NCBI RefSeq assembly: GCF_000091305.1
Contig: NC_013929.1
Coordinates: 2,852,001 to 2,916,000 of the forward strand
DNA: 64,000 nt
Origin: Streptomyces scabiei 87.22
GTDB lineage: Bacteria > Actinomycetota > Actinomycetes > Streptomycetales > Streptomycetaceae
Direction: 5' to 3'
Below the pieces are notes generated by a model that was not told the DNA's origin, searched no databases, and saw only the letters and a list, made by a program, of their open reading frames with translations. Of the stretch, positions 12,168 through 21,336 are shown in pieces. The translations under genes were made by a program, and so were the position numbers. Positions within the stretch are counted from its first letter, which is position 1; each line of letters starts with the position of its first letter.

Positions 12168-13817
12168 CTAGGGCGCGACACGACCGTTCGCGTTGAAGGC
12201 CGCGTGCGTGAGCGGCATGAGCTTCGCCCACTCCGCCTCCATGCGCTCACCGACCATCTCGATCTCCCGCTGGGGGAAGGACGGCACCTTCGCGAGCTCG
12301 TGCTGGGTGCGCAGGCCGAGGAAGTGCATCAGCGAGCGGGCGTTGCAGGTGGCGTACATCGAGGAGAAGAGACCCACCGGCAGCACCGCGCGCGCGACCT
12401 CCCGGGCCACTCCGGCGGCGAGCATCTCCTGGTACGCCTCGTAGGCGTGGACGTACGAGTCCTCCATGACCCGCCCGACCAGCTCCTGCTGCGCCTGGGT
12501 GCCCTCCACGAACACGTACTTGCCGGGCCGGCCCTCCTGGACGAGCTTGCGGGCCTCGTCGGGGACGTAGAAGTGGGGCTGGAGTTCCCGGTAGCGGCCG
12601 GACTCCTCGTTGTACGAATTGTGGACGACGATCCCGTTGGCGAGGAAGTTGTGCCAGGGGCCTTCCACGGAGAGGTCGTACGTCATCTCCTCGCCGTCCT
12701 GTTCGACGACGACGATCCGGTCCGGAACGGCTTCGGCGAACTTCCCGCCGCGACGGGCCAGGGCCTGCTCTCCCGCACTCTTGATCGCATGGCACGGTTC
12801 ACACGCGGGGGCGAGGTTCTTCTCGTCGAGGGCCTGGGTCAGGTCGCCCGCCACCGGAACCACGTGGTCCAGGGCGAGTTCCGCCCGGGGGTAGTCCTGG
12901 CCACAGAGGTGGCAGGCGTCGACCTCCTTGATCAGCCGCTCTCGCTGCATGGAGGTCCACACGCCGATGCCGCGACGCAGGCTCGGCGGGACCAGTGCCT
13001 CCGACGGGCGGGGGACGGTTCCCGCCGCCATGACCGCGTCGCCGACGGCCAACTCCCCGGCCTTGCTCCAGCCCTCGGGCGTGAGCACCGCGTGATCGAC
13101 CGTGCAGCGAAGCGTCTTCCCGGACTCCGTGGTGATCCTGATGAGCGGCTTCACCCCGGACTCGATGACGTCGACGATCCTGGCTCGCTGGGCCAGCAGC
13201 GTCTCCTCGTCGTAGCAGCGCACATGGTTGCGACGGACCGATTCGAGCTTGCGGATACGAGTGCTGGGGTGCAGTTCCCGGAATTCCGCCACGGCGGACT
13301 CGGCGGCCTCACGACTCTCGTACAGGCCGAGATAGTGGTTCTGCTCACCGCGCCGGACCTGCGCCATCCATTTACCGGCCCGGCTGTGCCAGGTCACTCC
13401 GCCGGCGGAATGCGGGAGACGGTCCTCGACTCCGAGGTGCCAGAGCTTGTAGAGCTCTGCGATGGAGCGCCGCCTGAGATGGCCGGCTTCGCTCTCCAGC
13501 GTGATCTCTGTGTCCCCGGCGATGCACCATCCCACCCGGTGCCGCATGAACTCGCGGAAGACGAAGATGGGGGCGCTGATGAAGAAGGTCATCGAGTTGT
13601 GCTCGAAGGGGCTGCCGTGCCGGTCCCGCATCAGGTAGTTGATGAGGCCCTTGGAGCGCTCGGGGTCCTTCTGCAGCTCCTCCAGGGACTGTTCGCCGGC
13701 GGTGGAGACCCGGGCGGCCCACAGCACGTCCGAGTCGGCCGCGCTGTGCTTCACCAGGTCGACGGTGACATCACTGCGGAAGCTGGGCTTGAGATCGTCG
13801 GCGGGGGTTTCTGACAC
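12168..13817 (-). CDS. thyX: FAD-dependent thymidylate synthase ThyX precursor interrupted by an intein
   Basis: ThyX makes dTMP from dUMP with methylene-tetrahydrofolate and FADH2/NADPH. The 549-residue precursor splits into N-extein 1-97, intein 98-400 and C-extein 401-549; the exteins join to a 246-residue protein, the usual ThyX size. The junction falls inside the ThyX signature: FMRHRVGW / intein / SYNEESGRY, which rejoins to the RHRxxSxNExSxRY motif with the conserved Ser as the first C-extein residue. No ThyX activity is expected without splicing. I chose the GTG at 13817 (MSETPADDLKPSF) over an ATG 21 bp upstream because it gives the standard N-terminus and AAGGAC lies upstream. No frameshift or stop interrupts the 1.65 kb. 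The gene is divergent from 14006 and has its own terminator. Confidence 0.95.
   Translation of the reverse strand: MSETPADDLKPSFRSDVTVDLVKHSAADSDVLWAARVSTAGEQSLEELQKDPERSKGLINYLMRDRHGSPFEHNSMTFFISAPIFVFREFMRHRVGWCIAGDTEITLESEAGHLRRRSIAELYKLWHLGVEDRLPHSAGGVTWHSRAGKWMAQVRRGEQNHYLGLYESREAAESAVAEFRELHPSTRIRKLESVRRNHVRCYDEETLLAQRARIVDVIESGVKPLIRITTESGKTLRCTVDHAVLTPEGWSKAGELAVGDAVMAAGTVPRPSEALVPPSLRRGIGVWTSMQRERLIKEVDACHLCGQDYPRAELALDHVVPVAGDLTQALDEKNLAPACEPCHAIKSAGEQALARRGGKFAEAVPDRIVVVEQDGEEMTYDLSVEGPWHNFLANGIVVHNSYNEESGRYRELQPHFYVPDEARKLVQEGRPGKYVFVEGTQAQQELVGRVMEDSYVHAYEAYQEMLAAGVAREVARAVLPVGLFSSMYATCNARSLMHFLGLRTQHELAKVPSFPQREIEMVGERMEAEWAKLMPLTHAAFNANGRVAP
12618..13526 (-). mobile_element. 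Intein in ThyX with AP2-like and HNH homing-endonuclease segments
   Basis: 303 residues. Splicing block A is CIAGDTEITL (Cys1). Block B is TLRCTVDHAVLTPEGW, with the TxxH Thr142 and His145. Blocks F and G are MTYDLSVEGPWHNFLANGIVVHN, ending in His302-Asn303, and Ser follows as +1 nucleophile. All residues needed for standard class 1 splicing are present. Residues about 205-250 form an HNH nuclease: CHLCG, LALDHVVPVA, DEKNLAPACEPCHAIKS, with two CxxC zinc pairs and the catalytic His. Residues about 41-88 (GVTWHSRAGKWMAQVRRGEQ to the helix EAAESAVAEF) resemble an AP2 DNA-binding domain and sit between blocks A and B rather than in the usual endonuclease position. Intein and motif calls are by eye; homing activity is inferred. 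Confidence 0.93.
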
Positions 13818-14005
13818 GGTGCGGAGGGTCCTTCCCATGGCTGCTCTCGGGCGGCGCCCACTCTACGGGCCGACGCCGATGAGATGCCGGATGCCCCGAG
13901 TTGCGCCCCTTGTGCCCCTGTTGGCCCCCCGGAAGTGGTGGGCGGGGGCCCGGCTCGGTAGCCTCACCCGGCGAAAGCTGTGCGTGGATCGAGTGAGGAC
14001 CAGCC

Positions 14006-14563
14006 GTGCCCCTGCCCTTCCTGACCGCCGACCGCGCCTTCGACCAGGCGGTGGACGAAGCGCTGCCGTTCGAGGACCGCGACCGCTGGCGGCGCCCCTA
14101 CCGGCCCGGCCCCTGGCGGGTCGGCGCGGCCGCGCTCCTGCTGCTGCTCACCTCGTACGTGCTGGTGGCGGCGGTCATCATCACGGCTGCCGGGACACCG
14201 CGGGCCGGCGCGATCTGCTTCGGGGCGGCCCTGCTGGTCATCGCCTGCGCCCTGCGGCTGCTGCGGGTCGGCATCTGGGTGAGTGCGCGGGGAGTGCGCC
14301 AGGTGGGGTTCTTCCGCACGCGTACGGCGTCCTGGGAGCCCGGCGTCTCGGTGCGCACCGTGCAGCAGCCGGTGCGGTGGCTCGGGCTGCCGCGGTCCGT
14401 GCAGGGGCAGGCGCTGCTCCTCGTCCGCACGGACCGGGTGCAGGAGTACGTGACACCGCTGATGACCACGCACAACGCCGATTTCCTGGCGCGTACGGAA
14501 GCCTTCGACCGGGCGGCCGACAAGATCGAGGCGTGGGCGGCGGAGCACCGGCGCGCCGCGTAG
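14006..14563 (+). CDS. PH-domain-like membrane protein, function unknown
   Basis: 185 residues starting at GTG with GAGGA 10 nt upstream. An N-terminal cytosolic stretch with many charges is followed by two hydrophobic segments at about residues 39-62 and 67-86, then a soluble half beginning VGIWVSARGVRQVGFFRTRT, which resembles the bacterial PH (DUF304-like) pattern of beta strands. The end is acidic and helical (FDRAADKIEAWAAEH). It is transcribed divergently from thyX, sharing a 188-bp promoter region, and is followed by a bidirectional terminator. It looks like a conserved Streptomyces protein, but I know no function for it. Confidence 0.85.
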   Translation: MPLPFLTADRAFDQAVDEALPFEDRDRWRRPYRPGPWRVGAAALLLLLTSYVLVAAVIITAAGTPRAGAICFGAALLVIACALRLLRVGIWVSARGVRQVGFFRTRTASWEPGVSVRTVQQPVRWLGLPRSVQGQALLLVRTDRVQEYVTPLMTTHNADFLARTEAFDRAADKIEAWAAEHRRAA

Positions 14564-14571
14564 CGAACACA

Positions 14572-14615
14572 CGAGCGAGGGGTCGGTCCGCGGGTGCGGA
14601 CCGGCCCCTCGCTCG
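14572..14615. terminator. Bidirectional terminator between convergent genes
   Basis: A near-perfect inverted repeat (CGAGCGAGGGG...CCCCTCGCTCG with the inner pair GGTCCGC/GCGGACC) lies between the stop codons of the PH-domain gene and the minus-strand membrane gene, 6 bp and 24 bp away respectively. Confidence 0.88.
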
Positions 14616-14639
14616 TACGCGTGTGCCGGCGGCGGGAGG

Positions 14640-15095
14640 TCAGGCGGTCGGTGCCGGTCTGCCGTCGTGCAGGGCGATCGCGCGTTGCATGGCCTTGCGG
14701 GCCCGGGGGGTGTCGCGGGCGTCGTGGTAGGCGACGGCGAGGCGGAACCAGGTGCGCCAGTCGTCGGGGGCGTCCTCGGTCTCCTCCTTGCGCCGCTCGA
14801 AGACCTCGTCGGCCGAGTCGCGGTCGATGCGTCCGCTCGGGGTCCGCTTCAACTCGTCGACGGGGAGGCCCCCTTCGGCGTCGAGTTCGGCGGCGAGCTG
14901 GTTGGCCCTGCGGACGAACTGGGTGTTCTTCCAGAGGAACCAGAGGCCGATCGCGGGCAGCACGAGCACGGCGACACCGAAGGCGATCGTGATCGGTGTG
15001 CCGGTCTCTATGAGCAGGATCCCGCGGCTGCCGACGAGGACGAAGTAGACGACCAGGACGGCTGCCGTGACGGCGTAGGTGAGCTTCGCGCGCAT
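14640..15095 (-). CDS. Two-helix membrane protein with a TPR-like C-terminus
   Basis: 151 residues. Two transmembrane helices (about residues 8-28 and 36-54, ending GLWFLWKNTQF) are followed by a cytosolic helical region. The end, DDWRTWFRLAVAYHDARDTPRARKAMQRAIALHDG, has the spacing of one tetratricopeptide repeat, which suggests a protein-binding role. GGGAGACG precedes the ATG. It lies 17 bp downstream of dapB on the same strand and is probably cotranscribed with it. No specific function can be assigned. Confidence 0.87.
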   Translation of the reverse strand: MRAKLTYAVTAAVLVVYFVLVGSRGILLIETGTPITIAFGVAVLVLPAIGLWFLWKNTQFVRRANQLAAELDAEGGLPVDELKRTPSGRIDRDSADEVFERRKEETEDAPDDWRTWFRLAVAYHDARDTPRARKAMQRAIALHDGRPAPTA

Positions 15096-15112
15096 GACGT
15101 CTCCCGGCCCGA

Positions 15113-17264
<2,152 letters not shown>

Positions 17265-17268
<4 letters not shown>

Positions 17269-19484
17269 TTGTCGCCGTCGTCCTTCTTGTCCTCGGAACC
17301 GTCCTCGCCCTCGATCACGGGGATGAGGGAGAGCTTCCCGCGGGAGTCGATCTCGGCGATCTCGACCTGGACCTTGGAGCCCACGCCGACGACGTCCTCG
17401 ACGTTCTCCACGCGCTTGCCGCCGGCGAGCTTGCGGATCTGCGAGATGTGCAGCAGACCGTCCTTGCCCGGGAGCAGCGACACGAACGCGCCGAAGGTCG
17501 TCGTCTTCACGACGGTGCCCAGGTAGCGCTCGCCGACCTCCGGCATGGTCGGGTTGGCGATGCCGTTGATCGTGGCGCGGGCGGCCTCGGCCTGCGAGCC
17601 CTGCTGGGCACCGATGTAGATGGTGCCGTCGTCCTCGATCGTGATCTCGGCGCCGGTGTCCTCCTGGATCTGGTTGATCATCTTGCCCTTGGGGCCGATG
17701 ACCTCACCGATCTTGTCCACGGGGATCTTGACGGTGATGATCCGCGGGGCGTTGGGGGACATCTCGTCCGGCGTGTCGATCGCTTCCATCATCACGTCGA
17801 GGATGTGGAGGCGGGCGTCACGGGCCTGCTTGAGGGCGGCGGCCAGGACGGAGGCGGGAATGCCGTCCAGCTTGGTGTCGAGCTGGAGGGCGGTGACGAA
17901 CTCCTTGGTGCCGGCGACCTTGAAGTCCATGTCGCCGAAGGCGTCCTCCGCACCGAGGATGTCGGTGAGGGCGACGTAGTGCGTCTCGCCGTTGATCTCC
18001 TGCGAGATCAGGCCCATGGCGATACCGGCGACGGGGGCCTTGAGCGGCACACCGGCGTTCAGCAGCGACATGGTGGAGGCGCAGACCGAGCCCATGGACG
18101 TCGAGCCGTTGGAGCCGAGGGCCTCGGACACCTGGCGGATCGCGTAGGGGAACTCCTCGCGCGTCGGCAGGACCGGCACGATCGCGCGCTCGGCGAGCGC
18201 GCCGTGGCCGATCTCGCGGCGCTTGGGGGAGCCGACGCGGCCGGTCTCGCCGACGGAGTACGGCGGGAAGTTGTAGTTGTGCATGTAGCGCTTGCGGGTC
18301 ACCGGGGAGAGGGTGTCCAGCTGCTGCTCCATCCGGAGCATGTTGAGGGTGGTGACGCCCAGGATCTGGGTCTCGCCACGCTCGAACAGCGCCGAGCCGT
18401 GCACGCGCGGGATGGCCTCGACCTCGGCGGCGAGCGTACGGATGTCCGTGACGCCACGGCCGTCGATGCGGACCTTGTCCTTGATGACGCGCTCACGCAC
18501 GAGGGACTTGGTCAGCGAGCGGTACGCGGCGCTGATCTCCTTCTCGCGGCCCTCGAACTGCGGGAGCAGCTTCTCGGCGGCGAGGCCCTTGACGCGGTCC
18601 AGCTCGGCCTCGCGGTCCTGCTTGCCCGCGATGGTGAGCGCCTGCGTCAGCTCGTCCTTGACGGCGGCGCTGAGCGCCTCCAGGACGTCGTCCTGGTAGT
18701 CGAGGAAGACCGGGAACTCGCCGGTCGGCTTGGCGGCCTTCGACGCGAGGTCGGCCTGGGCCTTGCAGAGGACCTTGATGAAGGGCTTCGCGGCGTCCAG
18801 ACCGGCGGCGACGACCTCCTCGGTCGGCGCCTCGGCGCCGCCCTGGACCAGCTGGATCGTCTTCTCGGTGGCCTCGGCCTCGACCATCATGATCGCGACG
18901 TCGCCGTCCTCCAGCACACGGCCGGCGACGACCATGTCGAAGACGGCGTCCTCCAGCTCGGTGTGCGTCGGGAAGGCCACCCACTGGTTGTTGATCAGCG
19001 CGACGCGGACGCCGCCGATCGGACCGGAGAAGGGCAGGCCGGCCAGCTGGGTGGACGCGGACGCGGCGTTGATCGCGACGACGTCGTACAGGTGGTCGGG
19101 GTTGAGCGCCATGATCGTGGCGACGACCTGGATCTCGTTGCGCAGGCCCTTCTTGAAGGAGGGGCGCAGCGGGCGGTCGATCAGGCGGCAGGTGAGGATG
19201 GCGTCCTCGGAGGGACGGCCCTCACGGCGGAAGAAGCTGCCGGGGATCTTGCCGGCGGCGTACATCCGCTCCTCGACGTCCACCGTGAGGGGGAAGAAGT
19301 CGAGCTGGTCCTTGGGGTTCTTGGAAGCTGTGGTGGCCGACAGCACCATGGTGTCGTCGTCCAGGTAGGCCACGGCGGAACCGGCGGCCTGGCGGGCCAG
19401 ACGGCCCGTCTCGAAACGGATGGTGCGGGTGCCGAAGGAGCCGTTGTCGATGACGGCCTCGGCGTAGTGGGTCTCGTTCTCCAC
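17265..19484 (-). CDS. pnp: Polyribonucleotide nucleotidyltransferase / guanosine pentaphosphate synthetase
   Basis: 739 residues. PNPase degrades RNA 3'-5' with phosphate and can add 3' tails; the Streptomyces enzyme (GpsI) has also been reported to make pppGpp. There are two RNase PH domains (about 1-225 and 330-560), the second with [20 protein letters not shown] and the active-site block [11 protein letters not shown]. They are followed by a KH domain ([20 protein letters not shown] to about 660) and an S1 domain ([20 protein letters not shown] to about 720), then an acidic tail ([15 protein letters not shown]). The GTG at 19484 has CGGAGAA 8 nt upstream and gives the standard start [14 protein letters not shown]; longer open frame upstream lies in the leader. 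It overlaps the M16 gene by 4 bp. Confidence 0.97.
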
Positions 19485-19853
19485 TAGCAAATTCTCCGAT
19501 ACTTTTCGTCTTTCGTCCCTGGGCCTGCCCGTGTGGCAGGGGGACGGTGGCGGAGAAGCGCTCCGTCTGGTGCGGGCCGGTCTTCGATCGAAGCCCACGG
19601 GGTTCGCAATCCCCCGGGGGCCACTACCGAGGACCGGCGGCGGCGAGGTGCGCTTCTCCTCGTACGTGTGCGTGCGGTGCCCTCCGGGCGCCTCACGCCA
19701 TGTCGTGCCTCGTGCGTTGTGCTACCACACTACAAAGGGGTGGTGACACTCCGCACGTTTCCACCCGTACGTCCCGCGTGCGTCGGGGCCGCGCGCCCCC
19801 TCCCGGGGGCGGCCGGCGTTCCGGTGCGCGGCCGTGCGGGTGCGTACAGCAAA
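19485..19853 (-). promoter_or_regulatory. pnp leader with long stem-loop
   Basis: A 369-bp gap between rpsO and pnp holds no gene. Its main feature is an imperfect stem-loop from 19552 to 19659 whose outer arms GGAGAAGCGC/GCGCTTCTCC are perfect and whose inner arms include GCCGGTCCTC/GAAGACCGGC. The pnp leader of other bacteria, including Streptomyces, is cleaved by RNase III in an rpsO-pnp intergenic hairpin to set PNPase level; this structure is the natural candidate here. A possible -10 box TAGTGT lies near 19727, but the promoter call is weak. Confidence 0.65.
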
Positions 19854-19888
19854 GGGAGCGGTCCCCCGATCTCCCGGGAACCGCTCCC
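19854..19888 (-). terminator. Terminator after rpsO
   Basis: A GC-rich hairpin (GGGAGCGGT with ACCGCTCCC on opposite arms, loop about 17 nt with a further CCCGG/CCGGG pair) starts 11 bp beyond the rpsO stop. Some readthrough into pnp is usual in this arrangement. Confidence 0.75.
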
Positions 19889-19899
19889 CTCACCGCGTC

Positions 19900-20187
19900 C
19901 TACTTGGCGCCCGCCGCACCGCGACGGATGCCAAGGCGGTCGACCAGCGCACGGAAGCGCTGGATGTCCTTCTTGGCGAGGTACTGCAGCAGGCGGCGAC
20001 GCTGACCGACCAGGATCAGCAGACCACGACGGGAGTGGTGGTCGTGCTTGTGGGTCTTGAGGTGCTCGGTCAGGTCCGAGATGCGGCGGGAGAGCATCGC
20101 GACCTGGACCTCGGGGGAGCCGGTGTCGCCCTCCTTGGTACCGAACTCGGTGATGATCTGCTTCTTCGTAGCGGCGTCGAGCGACAC
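19900..20187 (-). CDS. rpsO: 30S ribosomal protein S15
   Basis: 95 residues with the standard S15 signatures [17 protein letters not shown] and [25 protein letters not shown]. It binds 16S rRNA helices 20-22 early in 30S assembly. The GTG start has GAGGAG 8 nt upstream. In the 5' untranslated region a small hairpin (CCCCTG/CAGGGG, 20226-20247) might take part in S15 autoregulation, known from other bacteria but not shown here. Upstream of the Streptomyces pnp gene as usual. Confidence 0.97.
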   Translation of the reverse strand: MSLDAATKKQIITEFGTKEGDTGSPEVQVAMLSRRISDLTEHLKTHKHDHHSRRGLLILVGQRRRLLQYLAKKDIQRFRALVDRLGIRRGAAGAK

Positions 20188-20585
20188 GCGATACTCCTCA
20201 TGAGTCTCGTTGATGCCACCGAGTGCCCCTGGTCTGCGTCTCAGGGGGACTTCTGTGACTCGGGTGGCGGGGTCCGCTGGGGGCTACCTCCGGAATCCGG
20301 GGGTGCGCACACAAACGGCCACGGGACAGAGTACCAGCCTGCGGGGATACGCCCGACCCGGCCCTGTCGGGCGTATCCCCGCAGGAGGAGAAACCTTCAT
20401 CCCGAAGGGGCGGGCGGACATCGTCCGGCGGCCGGGCAGCGCGCGGGCCGGCACGGCGGTGTGCGGACATCGGCAAACCCCTGACCAGGGCGAACAAGGA
20501 CAAGTAGGGTGACCTGACAGCTGGTTGACACGACGCTCGTCGACACGACGAAGCCCGTCGGCACGGACGAAGGGACCCAGCCGCG
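20188..20585. promoter_or_regulatory. Divergent promoter region rpsO / DUF397 gene
   Basis: About 400 bp without a gene. It contains the rpsO leader hairpin at 20226-20247 and, at 20339-20384, a perfect 19-bp inverted repeat (CTGCGGGGATACGCCCGAC and its complement around an 8-nt loop) that stands out from anything else in the gap. The hairpin could be a terminator of an unannotated minus-strand transcript starting in 20385-20585 or a regulator site. No T-run follows on either strand. No convincing small reading frame is seen. Confidence 0.5.
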
Positions 20586-20879
20586 ATGGCCGAGGCCGAG
20601 GACAAGGAACTCAAGGCGCGCAAGGAGCGGGAGAAGGACGAGCTGTACGCCCTCGACATCTCCGGCGTCGAGTGGCACAGCGCGCCGGGGACCGAGGATC
20701 AGGAGGAGCGGGTCGAGATCGCCTACCTCCCCGGGGGCGCCGTCGCCATGAGGTCCTCGCTCGACCACGACACGGTGCTGCGGTACACGGAGGGGGAATG
20801 GCGGGCCTTCGTGCTGGGGGCGCGCGACGGCGAGTTCGATCTGGAGCCGGCTCCGGGGGGCCGCGGGCCGGGCGCATAG
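20586..20879 (+). CDS. bldB: DUF397 protein, probable developmental regulator BldB
   Basis: 97 residues. The core from DISGVEWHSAPG through ERVEIAYLPGGAVAMRSS to TEGEWRAFVLGARDGEFDL fits DUF397, the family of BldB, a small dimeric protein needed for aerial hyphae formation in S. coelicolor and of unknown biochemical role. The N-terminus is a charged helix (AEDKELKARKEREKDEL). AAGGGA lies 11 nt before the ATG. From memory, bldB (SCO5723) lies in S. coelicolor between rpsO and the gene for the Pro-rich ATPase SCO5717, which is its position here. Streptomyces genomes carry many DUF397 paralogues, so identity with bldB rests on context and overall similarity and should be confirmed by alignment. 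No WhiJ-type helix-turn-helix partner gene is adjacent. Confidence 0.75.
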   Translation: MAEAEDKELKARKEREKDELYALDISGVEWHSAPGTEDQEERVEIAYLPGGAVAMRSSLDHDTVLRYTEGEWRAFVLGARDGEFDLEPAPGGRGPGA

Positions 20880-21336
20880 AGGGTCAGGCGTGTAGCGGGC
20901 CGGGCGCGTAGCGGGCGCGGCGCCACGGCGGCGGTGCGAGGGGCAGGCAGCCGGGGGCGGTTGCCTGCCCCTCGCGCTTCGTGGGCCGGGCGCCCTCGGT
21001 CGTCGACGGGACGGCCGGCGTGAGGAGGCCGGGCGCGGGGCAGACGGGGCGTGGGGAGGCCGACGTCGAAGATCCATTCTGGGAGGCATGCCCAAGTTTC
21101 CTCCTTTTCAGGCTGGTTGGGCGCTTCGTCGGCGCCGGTCGGGAGAGACGGGCCTGCCGGGCCCGGGGTGGTGATGATTAGGCTGGGGTGCAGCACGTCG
21201 CGAGTCGCCCGCACGCGGGTGGTACGGGCTGTGTGACTTGGCCCGGGGCCCGAGGGGGATCGGCCCGGCGACATCGGACGACAGCAACGGTCGCCCCAGC
21301 ACGCCATGAGGGTGCTCGACCACACCAGGAGGAACT
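20880..21336. promoter_or_regulatory. Intergenic region with terminator, upstream of the EspI-like gene
   Basis: About 457 bp. A strong hairpin (GAGGGGCAGGCA/TGCCTGCCCCTC, 20938-20973) terminates the bldB-like gene. The rest, very GC-rich, should hold the promoter of the downstream gene, but I find no clear -10/-35 pair. Frames predicted here on both strands have no recognisable protein features. In S. coelicolor this is about where the type VII secretion genes would lie; none is present. Confidence 0.5.
20938..20973 (+). terminator. Terminator of the bldB-like gene
   Basis: A perfect 12-bp inverted repeat around a 12-nt loop lies about 60 bp after the stop codon. No T-run follows. Confidence 0.75.

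Noticed and set aside
12618..13526. Group I or II intron in thyX
   Set aside because: The insert is fully in frame with protein splicing motifs and no RNA-intron hallmarks are seen.
13818..13838. Upstream ATG for thyX
   Set aside because: It would add seven residues not seen in ThyX; the GTG at 13817 gives the usual N-terminus.
19485..19598. 38-residue upstream extension of pnp
   Set aside because: It overlaps the leader stem-loop; the GTG at 19484 fits PNPase length and has an RBS.
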